From Phanerochaete sordida (Eukaryota; Basidiomycota; Agaricomycetes; Polyporales; Phanerochaetaceae), in contig BPQB01000023.1 of NCBI GenBank assembly GCA_019973155.2, positions 62,001-126,000 of the forward strand: a stretch of DNA of 64,000 nt, given 5' to 3'. The position numbers and the translations under genes were made by a program. Below the pieces are notes generated by a model. The model searched no databases. It saw nothing but the letters and a program-made list of their open reading frames with translations, and was not told where the DNA came from. Shown here one piece after another: positions 9,877-22,009 of the stretch (its first letter is position 1; every line of letters begins with the position of its first letter).

Positions 9877-11309
9877 CTACTGCCCCAGCCCGAGTTCAGC
9901 CATCAGGTCCTCAACGGTAGGAGAAGAACCTTGGCCCTGGGACTGCGAAGCCTTCTTCTTCTTCTTTTTGTTCTTGTTCTTGCGCTTCGGGGCATCGTCC
10001 GGGTCGACGCTCTCGCCAGGGTCAGCCTGTATGGCGAGCGGAGGTCGCTCAGGGTAGCGTCTCCACGCCTCGCTCTGCAGTACGTCTCCCAGCAGGCCAC
10101 AATACTGCATCGTCGTGGTCCCGGCGACCTCGATCTCGCGCTCAGTGACAGACCGCCCCGCGACGTCGCGCATGAACGCGCCGATCAGCTCAGCCTCGGC
10201 GTCGTCGAGCCCGTGCTGGATGTAGCGCACCGCGCGGTGCAGGCGCGCGTCGCGCAGCGCCGACACGCGGCGGCGCTCGGTGTAGATGTTCGCCGCGCCC
10301 TTGCGGATCGCGCGGTCGACGAAGTACGCGGGCGCGACGTCGATCGCGTGCGCGGCGAGCCGGGGCGGCGCGTACGGCGCGCTCTGCACGACCATGCACA
10401 GGTTGAACGTGAACACGCTCAGGTCGAGCAGCACCTCCTCGCCGCGCACGGTCGTGAAGTAGAGCCAGAAGTGGTGCGCCGGGTCTTGCCCGCGCACGTA
10501 CGTGCCCGTGGACCGCTTGCGGAACGCGAGGCGGTCGCTCGGATGCACCTTCACGCTGCCCGCGGCGATGCCGAAGTCTGCGATGGGCGAGGTGCGGTAC
10601 TGCAGCCGCGTGCGCACGCCACCTGTGTTGCGCCCAGACGTCGTCGTGTACATCTCGCCGAGCAGCGCGACGCAGAGCGCGGTCAGGAGCGGCAACGCAT
10701 TGCCCTGGCGCATGATGCGTTGCATCATCTTCCGCGCGACGGGCTCGGATTGGGCTAGGGGTGCCCACTGAAATAGGTCCGTGAACAGGCTGGTCCGTGT
10801 ATCGTCGACCTCGAGCAGCTTGGCTTGGAGACCGCTTGGCAGCTGTGAAGGTACAAGCGACGGATTCGGTTCGCTTACAACCTGGGACGTCACCGCGAAG
10901 TGAGGAGGGAGCGTCAAACAGCGCGTGAAATCTGCGAGCACTGCAAGCACTGGGTAGAAGGACTCGAGGTTGATGCGATGGGTTTGGCCTGAGAGCCCCG
11001 GTCAGAGATGGAGGGACACCAAAAGTGTGCCACGACGTACCGCAGTTCAACTTATGCTTCGGCCAGTCCTTGATCTGGCAATCTTCGGAGCAATAGATGC
11101 GCTGTGTAATCTCAACGAAACCCCTGTGTGCCATAGGTAGTCGTACGCACCTCTCCGCAACTTGAGCACAACCTTTGCCTGCCCTCCTCATTCACCCCAC
11201 AGACAGCGCAGCCACTCGACAAGTCCTTGAGCGGCAAGTAAACGGAGCTCATAGCGTGTGATCTGCCGCAATTACAGTCAGCTATCTCAAAGGCGAGAGG
11301 TGTGCTCAT
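9877..11309 (-). CDS. MYND zinc-finger protein, copy 1
   Basis: The exons (minus) are 11151-11309, 11041-11101 and 9877-10988, giving 443 residues. The N-terminus carries CNCGR, then CAVCG, CSSCGE, IYCSEDCQ and WPKHKLNC, the Cys pattern of a MYND-type zinc finger, which usually binds proline-rich partner proteins. The remaining 370 residues are an Agaricomycete-type domain I cannot name. It includes a conserved FWLYFTTVRGEEVLLDLS segment and a Lys-rich tract followed by a tail ending VEDLMAELGLGQ. A tandem paralog lies 275 bases upstream in the same orientation. The Lys tract may be a nuclear localisation signal. The molecular role is unknown. Confidence 0.87.
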
Positions 11310-11584
11310 GGTGGTACGGAGTCAAGCAAGGGAGGTCTCGCTCAGAGGCGCTTACTGGGTGTGCGGCGTGAGAAACTCATGCCTGTCTTGTCCTTGAGAT
11401 CTTGAGACCGGCCGCTGGCTCGCAATGATGTGGCAGGGCTTGGTATTCGTTCCATCCCTTGCATACCCTGGCAGACTCTTCAAGGCACGTTTACACGTTC
11501 TGCACCTGCCATCAACCTCTAATTCGTGAAGACACACCAGATAGTTGGATATAAATTCCACTATACACAGTCCGAGACAATCCC

Positions 11585-13046
11585 TCAATCCCCCGCCGTG
11601 AGCTCAAGCTCACTCATCAGGCCCTCGACGGAGGAAGAGGAACCTTGCGCCGGGGACTACGTGGTCTCCTTCTCCTTCTTTTTCCTCTTGTCTTTGTGTT
11701 TTGGTCGACTGTCCGAATCGAGGCTCTCGTCGGGGTCGGTCTGTATGGCGAGCGGAGGCTCTTCTGGGTAATTCCTCCACAACTCGTCCTTCAGTACGCT
11801 GCCAAGAAGGCCGCAATACTGCATTGTGACGTCGCTCACAACTTCGACCTCGTTCTCCGTTATACTTCGCCCAGCGACGTCGGCCATGAAGGCTGTAATC
11901 AGCCCAACGTCAACCTCGTCGAGCCCACGCTGGATGTACCGCACCGCGTGATGCAGGCGTTCGTCGCGCAGGGCAGACACGCGGTGACGCTCGGTGTGGA
12001 CATCACCCGCGCCCGTGCGCAGCGCGCGGTCGACAAAGTATGCCGGCACGGCGTCGGCGGCGTACTCGGCGAGTTCGACGATTGCAGGCGGCGCGTAGGG
12101 CGCGCTCCGCACGACGCTGCACAGGTTGAACGTGAACACGCTCAGGTCGAGCAGCACCTCCGCGCCGCGCACGGGCTTGAAGTACAGCCAGAAGTGGCGC
12201 TCGGGGTCCTGCCCGCGCACGTACACCCCTGTCGACCGCCGGCGGAACGCGAGACGGTCGCTCGGATGCACCTTCACGCTGCCCGCGACGATGCCGAAGT
12301 CCGCGATGGGCAGGGCACGGTATTGCAGCCGCGTTCGCACGCCGCCGTGCGCGCGTCCCGATGTCGTGGTGTACATCACGCTGAGCAGCGCGACGCAGAG
12401 TGCGGTCAGGAGGGGCAGCGTGTTGCCCTGGCGCAGGACGCGCTGTCTCATCTTCTCCGCGATGGGCTCGGATCTTGCAAGGGGCGCCCATACCCGCGGA
12501 TCCATGCTCCAACATTCCTCCGTGTCGTCGACTTCCAGTACCTTGGCTTCGAGACCGCTCGGCAGCCGCGAGGGTACGAACGGCGGGTTCGGGTCGCTCA
12601 CGATCTGACCTTTGAACGCGAAAGGGGGAGGAAGCGAAGCGCAGCGCGTAAAGTCTACGATGACTGCGAGCATAGGATAGAAGGACTCGAGGTTGATGCG
12701 GTGTGTGGTGCCTAGGAGCCCCTGTCAGACATGAAGCGTACAGGAGCGTATCCAGACGTACCGCACTCGAGTTTATGTTGTGGCCAGTCTTTGAGCTGAC
12801 ACTGCTCAGAGCAGTAGATGCGCTGTGTAGATGTGAGAAAAATATATAGGGACGGTAGAGAATCGCGGGCACCTCGCCACAACTAGAGCACAACCTTTGC
12901 TTGCCCCCGCACATGCCCCCATCCTTGTTCGCTCCACAAACAGCGCAGCCTGTCGACAAATCTTTGAGCGGTAGATGGACAGAGCTCACGAAATGAGCTC
13001 TGCCGCAGTCACAGCTAGCGAGCTCCGAAGGAAAGAGCGTGCTCAT
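11585..13046 (-). CDS. MYND zinc-finger protein, copy 2 (C-terminal tail cut off by in-frame stop)
   Basis: The exons (minus) are 12873-13046, 12762-12822 and 11657-12711, giving 429 residues to the first stop. The intron positions and phases are identical to copy 1. MYND Cys residues are present (CDCGR, CAVCG, CSSCGE, IYCSEQCQ, WPQHKLEC), with a small insertion MCGGK near CAVCG. The coding frame stops at TAG (11657-11659) right after the Lys-rich tract. The same frame continues for 23 codons with GSSSSVEGLMSELEL, clearly matching the copy 1 tail, to a second stop at 11585-11587. Copy 2 has therefore lost the conserved tail by a nonsense change, or the stop is read through. The feature end covers the lost tail. 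Confidence 0.85.
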
Positions 13047-13243
13047 GGCGGTACGCAACTAAGCTAACAAGGACCGAGGGGTAATCGCGAGCGCCCGCTA
13101 GGCATGCGGCGTGAGAAGGTCTTGCCGGTCTGGTTCTCGAGCCCTAGCTTTACAACGTAGGGCCTCAATATATATTCAGCAGGTGTTCAATGCAGCTAGC
13201 TACTACTACACCTGACATAGATGAAAAATATAACAGATTTTCA

Positions 13244-14814
13244 TCAAAGTTGTCTCTCCCGGGCGAGCTCGGACACCCGCTGCGCCAGCACGCGGGCATT
13301 CCTCTCCTGCTTGACATGGTACTCGGCCTGGGAGCTCCTCGCGTGAAGCCACGACGAGCGTACCTCCGCAGCCGGCGCGAGGCGGACGAGGGCTGCGGCG
13401 AACTGTTCGATGCCAAAGTCGGGGACGTACACGCGCCCGAGGTCGAGCAGGCGCAGCGCGGCGTGCGGGACGATGGGGCGCGTGGCGGCCGCGAGCTGCT
13501 CGGGCGCGCTGTGCCCGAGTGCGTTGTGCGCGCGCACGGGCAGCCCGAGCACCGCGAGTGCGGGGAGCGCGTCGAGCAGCGCGTGCAGCATCGTGACCGT
13601 GGCCGTGATGCCAGGGTCGGGGTGCTTCGTGCCGAGGTGCAGCTCGCGCAGGTGCGGCCACGCTGCGCCCATCGTCCGGATTGCGTCGGGAGTGAGGTCA
13701 CTAGGGAGGATCCGGGCGAGCTTGAGTGTGTGGAGTCCGCGGATGTTGCACAGGGGGAGAACGGCGCGCGCGGACGGCTTCCCCTTGTCGGTTGTGATCA
13801 CCAGCGATTCGAGGGTGGGGCAGTGCATGGCGATGCAGCTACACAGCATGTGTAGCTTGTCCTCGTACTGGCTGTGCCACTTGGCTCTGTGGAATTTGAC
13901 CATGAGGCAGGAGAAGGGCATGCACGAGGTCGCTTTCGCAAGAAAGGTGTCGAGAGTGGTGAGAAACTGTTCGATGTCGCCCCTGCCGGCGCCGATGCCC
14001 GTATCGAGGGCAGTACTGCTATATTTGAGGGTGCGCAGCGCCGAGAACGAGCCGGCGGGAAGAGTGGAAAACTGGCTCATCCAGTCCGGCGTCACCCAGG
14101 AATCGTTGATGACGATGGAGAGATATGTGAGTCTCGGCATGCCCGCGAGGAGAAATAGCTCGCTTGACATCGCTTCGTGTGCGCCGACGGACAACTCTTC
14201 AATCCCGTCGAGATCACGTATGATGAGGAGGTTCGCAATGAGGGCTCCGGTGGTGTCGTCGCCACTCTTGCTGTCGAGACGGGCAACGCGAACTGCAACA
14301 GGTGGCTTCAGCAACAGTTGGGCGTCTTTCGTGCATAGACCAATGTGCTCGTTCTCGAATTTGAGCAAGTTGGGCAGCATCGGCCGGTCGCCGAAGTGAG
14401 CGATGATTGCAAGGGACATCGCATGTGATAAATCGAATAGACTGGGATAATAACGATAACCAATGACGACGATGTATTCCCGCACGCGCCATGCGTGCGC
14501 CTCGAAGCGCGCCCAGTCCGTACTGGTCAGCGCACGCGGAATGCACTACAGCACGCCATGCGTTAGCATACATCCACGAAGAATACGCATCCACTTACAC
14601 TATTCCAATCAACGGAGCCATGCTCATCACGCTCGACGGCATCCTCTGGGAGGCACGCGAGCAGAGGGACGAGACTGTGGATCCTGTACCAGAGCGCGTT
14701 CATCGCAGGCTCGTAGAATGTTTTGCAGGCGAGGCCCAAACTGCGCAGCGACGCACGGTCAACAGTGGAGAGGATGTCGACCAAGATTTCGTCGATTTGT
14801 AGCACGGGATGCAT
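13244..14814 (-). CDS. F-box-like leucine-rich protein (long type) 1
   Basis: The exons (minus) are 14599-14814 and 13244-14545, giving 505 residues. The N-terminus MHPVLQIDEILVDILSTV with CKTFYEPAMNALWYR is the degenerate F-box typical of Agaricomycetes, where it would bind Skp1 of an SCF ubiquitin ligase. The rest has irregular leucine-rich spacing suited to substrate binding (for example LPNLLKFENEHIG and WPHLRELHLG). The first exon is exactly 216 bases with a phase 0 intron, as in the relatives at 19254 and 41392. The function is inferred from the family and the substrate is unknown. Confidence 0.85.
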
Positions 14815-15129
14815 TACGCGTGACGATGATGGTACTGCGGGGTAAGACGGACGAAGCCAAGTTGCAATGGAAGGCGCGGGACCCGCGTTGCACACGTGCA
14901 GATACGGATAAAGCCGATCTCTCATCCTCTCAGACGCGGAGCGCAGTCGCGGCGGCGATGATTGGCATTTCGAACAGCATAGGTTACCGGAGGACCACCA
15001 TGATCTAGAATGCCAGCATTATATCTGCTTGTACAGTCAGGAGCGAACGATCGTGTCACTTGTGAGAAGAGCGTACGTGCTATTGATATACCTCTTATCG
15101 TAGTGTAGTTTCAGCGCAGGCATTGACCG
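14815..15129. other. Intergenic, 315 bases
   Basis: This is the upstream region of the long F-box gene 1 and the 3' flank of the next gene. I see no gene. Confidence 0.5.
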
Positions 15130-15880
15130 TCACTGTATCCCGACCGAGGCGCGCTGTCGTTTGATTCGCAGCGCAGGGGAGGAACGCTGAGCACGAGCAG
15201 CATTGGCTCGCTCGAGGGCTTGAGAAAGCGAAGGTGTGACTTCATTGCATGGTCCTAGATGCACGCATTGCTGAGAAACAGTGTTCTGTAAGCATGCCAT
15301 ATCACATTGCATGGAGATAGACAAGTCTCACCAGCTCAGACCAATGCCCAGCAATGACATGCTCTACCGCAGCCATTGCCTCATCCGCTCGCATGCCTCT
15401 GCCCCATGGAAACAGAGGGAAAGCGCGCAGCATACGCGTCATGTCCATGATGAAGACCTCCCTCGGGTTTATGTAAGGTAGGGCTCGGCGTAGGCCCTCG
15501 GCGCGGGCATTGTTCTTCTGGTCCAGGGCGACGTAGAGCCGCTGAATGTTCGGCGTGAGCGCGAGGACGCTACCGAGATCGTCGCCACAGTCGCCCTCGA
15601 TGCGCACGTCGCAGATCACGCTGCCCAGCCCGGGGTTGTTCTTCAGCTGGCGGGCAACGCTGATCGCGTGCTCTGGGTCGGAGAGGCGGAGAGAGGCGAA
15701 GAGCAGGGGTGACCCAATGCGCAGCCACCGACGCGACACTAGGAGTATGTCTGCATTGCGCGACGGGTTCTTGCGAGCACCGTCGGGTGTTGGAAAGCGC
15801 AGGAAGTCTTCCGAGGGTAATTCGAAGCAGAGGTCGAGGATGTAGAGCACGAGCTCTTCGGGGAGGTCTCTTTCAGACAT
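15130..15880 (-). CDS. F-box-like protein (short type) 1
   Basis: The exons (minus) are 15332-15880 and 15130-15285, giving 234 residues. It starts MSERDLPEELVLYILDL, an F-box-like helix pair, followed by LLVSRRWLRIGSPLLF and SVARQLKNNPGLGSV, the conserved core of a large Agaricomycete family. It is closest in this window to the gene at 48380-49220: both have an RxFxLFPWxRGxRADxA segment and an intron after the conserved W..L. The second exon is short and basic and does not match the paralogs well, so the C-terminus is less certain. A role as a substrate adaptor of an SCF ubiquitin ligase is inferred. Confidence 0.75.
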
Positions 15881-16684
15881 GGTGGGCGCGAAGGTCGGTG
15901 TAACACGTATCGCGAGCCGTCTGACAGCTTCTTATATACGAGTGGGCGAGGTCGCTCCGCGGTGTAACCTAAGTCAGGACGCCTTCGAAGGCAGCTCTGG
16001 ACCCGGAATCAGTCATAAGAGGCGGAACGGAAGAACAGACGGGCTGAACTCACGTAAGGTAAAACCTAACGACGCGAGGCGCTCCACTCCGCTAATTTCT
16101 TCCGGTTGCTGAGGACCCTCCGGGACAGGCGCAGCATCCGCGTCGGAGAGGTTCTCAATGGGGTGGATCCACAAGGACCACGTATCATACTTGAGGGGCG
16201 TATTCGAGCACAGCATTCAGGCTGTGCTAGCGGTCAAGAAGCGGATGTCGCGGATTTTGGCGGACTGAACGCGACGTCGGTGTGGTCGTCGCAAACCAAG
16301 CCGACCCCGCGGCGAACCCGGGAAAGTCGGGAAAGCGCTCATACCACGTGTCACTCGCGTGGTTGGCTTCGCCAGCCGGAAACCGCTTTGTTCGGTTCTC
16401 CCTACTCAAGGCGAAGAAATAATCTTGCAGGCACGGACGTCTGTATCGGAGCATGATGATATAAATCACGAGATTTACTTCGTCGAAATCTGTATGGTTT
16501 CCCCCCAGGTCGTCTGTCGGACCCGATTCTCAAGACCCTTGGCAGATGGAGGGCAGAAGGGACTACATAACTTACTACATGATCTAGCCAACCTGCGGTG
16601 ACCGCCACTCTATACCTAGTCAGCCCGACAATTTATATTTATTGTGTGTTCGATATACGCACCAGGATCACAGGCCCGTCAGCG
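15881..16684. other. Intergenic, 804 bases
   Basis: No gene is supported; small frames on both strands have no motif. A CTTATATACG box near 15931 could serve the minus-strand gene ending at 15130. Confidence 0.45.
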
Positions 16685-17603
16685 TTAGTTTGAACCGGCA
16701 ACGAAATCCACTGTGCTCGCATAGCTGATATGTTTGCGGATGTCCTTGAGCTCAGCCTTGAGTAGCTGGCGATGACGGGTCGCATAGAGGACAAGCCGCT
16801 TGAATGGCGGATGAGGCAGATGCTGCGCCCAATGGAACCAGCCCTGGGGCGCGTAATAGGGCGGTGGCGCTGGAATGTGTAACTCTTCAAGAGAGGGAAG
16901 CTGCAGGGCGCCGGTCCACTTGTCCGAGTCGGTAGCAATGCAGTGGTCCGAAAAGTGGAGCGCGGTCTACGGTTCAAAGTCGCTCATACCGTCAGTCTGA
17001 ATGAATTTCGGCGTATGGTGATTGAGATATACTCACTACCGATGTCCATGCCTCGACAATAGTCCTCAAAACCATCTCGTTGGTTGTGCGGGTCATGCTG
17101 GGGTCGTAGTAGTTGTAGCCGCCACCCAGCGGATTGTTTATGTACAGTGTCGTCGGACGCAGGAAGCACATTGCGCGCTGCAGCCCATCGTACGAGTGGC
17201 CTTCGCGAAGGCATGCTTCAACATACAGCGTGTGGATAGCTGGTGCATGTTTTGCTATCGTCACGAGCTCGCGGGTCATGCTCCCACTCTCGAGGCGCAG
17301 GTATCGGATCGTCCGGCCAACGGCGGGATTGACTTTGACGAGACGTGCAACGGCGGACGTGTGTGATGATTTTCGTAACACGACGCCTTTATAGAATAGT
17401 GGCGTCCCGATGCGCAGCCATCGCTTTGAGACGGAGAGAATGGCGACAGGCCAAACGGTTCCAGCTGTTGTCGATTGCTGCTGCGTGTGCGAATCTATGT
17501 TGACATTTCGATCGAACTTGAGGAATGTCTTCGGGCGGAACCGCGGAAGAGAGAGGATGATGATATCGCGGATAACCTCCTCAGGAAGCCTTGCCTCCGT
17601 CAT
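16685..17603 (-). CDS. F-box-like protein (short type) 2
   Basis: The exons (minus) are 17037-17603 and 16685-16966, giving 282 residues. It begins MTEARLPEEVIRDIIIL and has LSVSKRWLRIGTPLFYKGV, then ARLVKVNPAVGRTIRYLRL. The second exon has no ATG of its own. I placed it by similarity to the neighbour at 18020: both continue after EAW(S/T)SV with T(A/E)(L/I)H, then LPxLxExHxPAP. The intron is 70 bases and phase 0. It forms a tandem pair with the next gene (MTEA(R/K)LPEEVI starts). An SCF adaptor role is inferred. Confidence 0.8.
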
Positions 17604-18019
17604 TGGTCACACTGCGTCGTAATGGTCCCTACATATCACCACTGAGTCAATTATTTGAGGATATGGCTCTCGCACTCACTGGGCAAAAGAGGATCGATGT
17701 TGTCAAGAGTCGACCATGCATTCGCTGCTGTGGTCGTCGTACACGGAACGAATGTCACGACTCACGATGATGATGATCGATTACTGTACCAGTCCTATCA
17801 GTCACGGCATATGATACTGCGGCGCCTGCATCTCATGGCGCGGCCTGCGAATAGCCGATGGAGGTATTCGGAATTCCACATGTCTGGAGTGCGTTCAGTC
17901 CACAAAGTGCCTGTGAAGCATGCTGAGTCCTATGATGCCATCTAGACAGAACACTGAATGCGCGCTGCACACCACAAACATAATAATACAATCATGCACG
18001 CCGTAATTCTCGAGTGCTA
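17604..18019. other. Intergenic, 416 bases
   Basis: This is the promoter side of short F-box 2 and the 3' flank of short F-box 3. I see no gene. Confidence 0.5.
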
Positions 18020-18914
18020 TTAATTATCATCTGCAAACACTATCCTCGGAATGTAACCCCGTAGGCCCTCTTTTATAAGCGCAGCGTCGAGGGCCTTCCT
18101 GTCCTCTTCCCCGTGAAAGACGAATCTCTCAAAACCCGGTGCTTCCGCCACCCATTCCAGCTGGGTCTCGTTCTTCCAGTACTGGTTGCGTGTGAGCCAG
18201 GGGAAACGTGTCCAACGAAGGTCCCCATTAGGTGCAGGCACGTGGACCTCTCGCAGGAGCGGAAGCTTGTGCAGCACGGTCGCCCAGCGGTACCCAACGC
18301 TTTGCGAGTATGGGGAATGGATCTCCGTCTGGAACAGATCTGTCAGCGGACGGAGAGTATTCGACGCATACACAGTTACTCACCACCGAGGACCACGCCT
18401 CGACGATGCCCTGGAGTACCAGCTCGTTCTGCTCCCTGCTTCCGTCAACAAAGCCGCTCGCGTCGGCGTAGACGTACAACGTCGTCGGACGCAGGTCGGG
18501 CACGGCGTCCTGCAGCTTCTCGAGCTGCTGGAGACTGTCTGTTAGGCGCGGAGGCGTGGATACGTAGACGGTATGGATGTCTTTTGCATGGCGCGCGAGC
18601 GTGCGAAGCTCGCGTGTCATGCCGCCACCCTCGAGACGTAGGTAGCGGATCGCGCGCCCGACGCCGGGGTTCGCTTTGACGAGGCGAGCAAGGGCAGATG
18701 TGTGCCTGGATCCAGAGAGCGCGACGCCTTCGTAGACCAGCGGTATCGCAATGCGATACCAACGCTTGGACACGCGCAGCGCGCCGGGGCGTTCTTGCGT
18801 CCAGCACGGCCCGCCATCATTAGGGTACTTCAAGAACGACTTTGCAGTGAAAGGGGGTATGGCGAGGGTCAATATCGTATGGATGACCTCTTCAGGTAGC
18901 TTCGCCTCAGTCAT
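18020..18914 (-). CDS. F-box-like protein (short type) 3
   Basis: The exons (minus) are 18384-18914 and 18020-18328, giving 279 residues. The start MTEAKLPEEVIHTILTLAI and LRVSKRWYRIAIPLVYEGVAL match the tandem neighbour. The second exon begins TEIHSPYSQSVGYRW and continues LPLLREVHVPAPNG. Two acceptor sites are possible 12 bases apart; the downstream CCAG keeps the conserved frame. The product ends RIVFADDN. A degenerate F-box with short repeats suggests a ubiquitin-ligase adaptor; the target is unknown. Confidence 0.83.
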
Positions 18915-19253
18915 GCCTGGCTGCTGAGAGGCGCGTTTGTAATGAGCGACGGTGGGGTGCGTACTACGGCGGGACGTACTAATGTTGTCTCTGAACCGCC
19001 TTTTTCAATATGTACGTGACTCGATATCAAGCCAGAAAATACACTGACCTTGTGCTAGACTTCTGCTTTTGCTTTGTCGCGGTAAGTGGCAACCTACACG
19101 TCCCAGCCGCGTCACCGTTCTTGCACACGAGGCGGCTAATTTACTGCAGTCCACGGACTGGCGCGCCACGCGAGCTCCACGTGGATTGTCCGTAGGCCGC
19201 TATACGGCCCTCTCGTAACTCTTAAATCTCACCACCACCGAACACTATTGGCC
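18915..19253. promoter_or_regulatory. Divergent intergenic region, 339 bases
   Basis: This lies between the starts of a minus-strand short F-box gene and a plus-strand long F-box gene, so it should hold both promoters. I see no clear TATA box. Confidence 0.4.
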
Positions 19254-20784
19254 ATGCATCCTGTTGTCCAGATTGACGAAATCTTTGTGACGATTCTGTC
19301 ACAAGTAGCGCATGCTTCTATGCTCAACATGGGACTAACATGCCGAGCATTCTACGAACCCGCCATGAACGCGCGTTGGTACAGACTCAACAGCTTTGCG
19401 CCCTTGCTCAAGTGTCTCCCAAGCGATGCCATTATGGCCACTTATGACGAGTCTTCCGGCCAGAAATACGTGAGTTCTTATTCACGCACAGCGTGTTGTA
19501 TGCTGAAACACCCGGGCCCCTCGACAGCATATCATCCGCGAACTCATCCCCGCGGATTGGGTGCGCTTCGAGGCACATGCGCGCCGTGTCAAGGAGCTTC
19601 TCATCCGCACCAATGGGCTAGGCAACATTCATGACTTGGGTTTGTCTGGATCCGATGTGTCTATCGTTGCCCAACACTTCGGTGACCGGCCGGTATTACC
19701 CAACCTTCAGAGGTCCGAGAACGAATTCATTGGTTGGAGAGAAGAAATTAGGCTGCTCCTTCGCTGCCCCGTCCGTACCATACGCTTGGATTACAGGCGC
19801 GATCCCGAGTTGTATAGCGGAGCGCTGACATCGGAACTCCAGCTCGTGCGCAGGCTTGACACTGTCGAATCTCTTTCCATGGGCAGCCGACTCCCGATAG
19901 CACACCAGCTATCCCTCTTGGCGACTATGCCGAATCTCTCATACCTGTCCATCATGGTTGATGACCAGCGTGGATCGATAAGCTGGATGAGCGACCTCGC
20001 GGCGCTTCCAGCCGGCTCATTCCCAAAGCTGCGCACTCTGCAACTCAGCAGCGTTGCAATGGAGTGGTATCGGAGCAGCACGCAGGCTGTATCCACCCTC
20101 GAAACCTTCCTGGGAGCAGTCAAATCACACATGCTATTCTCACAGCTCGTGGTCAGATTCCACAAGTCTCAGTCGCACCCTGAAGACTACGCCGACGAAC
20201 TGCGGAAGCTGTGTAGCTGCATCGCAAGGGACTACCCCACCCTGGAGTCACTGGAGATCGTAACCCTGTGTATGCCAATCACACCCTCCGTCGTCTCTCC
20301 CCTATGCGCCCTACGAAATCTTCACATTCTCAGGCTGCCATGGCTCATGATAGATCCGAGACCCGGCACCATCCAGCATTTCGCTTCCTCCTGGCCGCAG
20401 CTGACAGAGCTTCAATGGGGCACGCGCTACGAGAGCAGCCAAGGAGCGCTCACGACCATCGCGACGCTGCGCGCCGTCCTCGATAGCTTCCCCGGGCTAG
20501 AGGTCCTTGGAATGCAGCTTGATACGTCGAGCACGCTTGGGCGCCGCGCGTTTGAGGAGTTGCCGCTGGGAGAGGTCGTGCAACACCGGTCGCTCTTGTC
20601 TCTCTCTCTGGGAAAGAGCTACATATCCGAGGACGTCATAGAACCCCTGGCTTTAGCCTTAGCGCGAATGGTACCCGCGACACAAATCAGCCTGCTTCAC
20701 GTGTCGCCGAGAAGACAGTCTGTCACCGAGGAGGGTGTATTGCCCAGGATCGTGTCGCGCATGCGTGAGCTAGCGCAAGCTTGA
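19254..20784 (+). CDS. F-box-like leucine-rich protein (long type) 2
   Basis: The exons are 19254-19469 (216 bases) and 19528-20784, giving 490 residues. MHPVVQIDEIFVTILSQV and CRAFYEPAMNARWYRL match the other two long-type genes. After the intron comes HIIRELIPADWVRFEAHARR, the conserved second-exon start. The body shows leucine-rich segments such as PNLSYLSIMVDD and WPQLTELQWG. I chose the ATG at 19254 because upstream frame extension lacks an ATG. It is probably an Skp1-binding substrate adaptor. It shows clear common descent with 13244-14814, in inverted orientation. Confidence 0.86.
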
Positions 20785-20944
20785 CTTACTATGTGAGCTA
20801 TTTTTCGCGTAAACTGCTCACTTTTGCTAAAAGTAATTCGGCGTAGTAGCGTGCACCCGGTGAGATCGCCGTCTCACCGTTCAGGCGCGTCGATTGAAAG
20901 ATGATACTACGCTGGGAGGGATCCAACATGACCAGGCGAGTGTG

Positions 20945-22009
20945 CTACAGTGTATTCCCAGCCTTCCCATACAGTTCGTCCTCCCTTCCGCGCATCTCAT
21001 CCCAGCCAGGGAGCCCGAAGGCCTCCGGAACCTTGTCCCAGGCCTCCTGCCGCATCTTCTCGTAGCGCTCCTGGACGGCCGCGCGGCACGGTGCACAAAA
21101 GGTCGAAGTCGTGCTCCCCGGCTGGAAGGAGAGCGGCGCGACGGGGTTGACGAGCGCCGGCGCGACCTCGAGCTGCGCTTTGAGCTTGTGTCGGCTCCGG
21201 AAGCACACTCCGGAAGAGGTAGACGTGCACTTGGACGCGACGTGCATCTGGTCAGAGAAGAGCGGCTCGAAGGCGAGGTCCTTGGCGAGCGCCCACATTT
21301 TCGGGATTGCCTTGAACAACACGTCTCTGTTCAAAGGTTGCAGCGCGCCCGAGCTGCCCGCGTCGACGATGATGTCCACTCCCGCGGAGTACAGGGACAG
21401 CAGGGCGGCGGGTAGCAAAAGCGCTGCGTCGGCGTCTCGAGCTGCATTGGCAACTGCGGCGTCGAGCTCCCATCCTGAGCCGCGCACTCCACGAGGAATA
21501 GAGCACTCGCATCCGTCGCCCATGATGTGGTCGTATTTCGGTAGCGAGTCTGGATAATCATGCTGGAGGAACGTGCAGATTTGCCGGCGAAGGGGATACG
21601 CTTGGTATTTCGCGGCGAGGCGGAGAAGGATGGCATATTCGTAACCGGTACACGTCTCACTGAGCAGATAGCTGAGGACGCAGGTGCAGGTGGTGAGCGT
21701 CGGTCACCACGATCATGGACACGGGGCGTACGTTGGGTCGAAAATCGCTTTGAGGAAAACTGCCATATATCCTGCTTCTTCCTGCACTCGAATTAGGATA
21801 GACCCTTCGTATTGCTCTTGCTCCTCCGCAGTCGACAGAGGTAGAGAAAATATGTCCTTGAACAGTTGGGCGTGCTTCGACAAGATAGACCTGAAGACTT
21901 TGAAAACAGTCTTTTCGGCCTGTAAGACGATGTTTCCGTCTTCGAACCATAGCTCTGTGTGGCGGAAAGGGGCCGTCGTCAGCGCCTGATGACCCGGATC
22001 TGCCTCCAT
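20945..22009 (-). CDS. BTB/POZ domain protein
   Basis: The exons (minus) are 21732-22009 and 20945-21671, giving 334 residues. The N-terminal 90 residues are a fungal BTB/POZ domain: HTELWFEDGNIVLQAE, then FRSILSKHAQLFKDIFSLP. The splice joins FDPT to YLLSETCTGYEYAILLRLA, restoring the usual BTB continuation (the intron removes the stop in the first frame). The C-terminal part has CAPC in STFCAPCRAAVQERYEKM and ends DELYGKAGNTL. Such proteins are numerous in Agaricomycetes and may act as Cullin-3 adaptors or transcription co-regulators; neither is shown here. Confidence 0.87.

Noticed and set aside
9931..10758. 275-codon and similar frames opposite the MYND genes (also 11645-12715)
   Set aside because: They are antisense to clearly conserved MYND paralogs and have Arg/His-rich compositions typical of GC-rich shadows.
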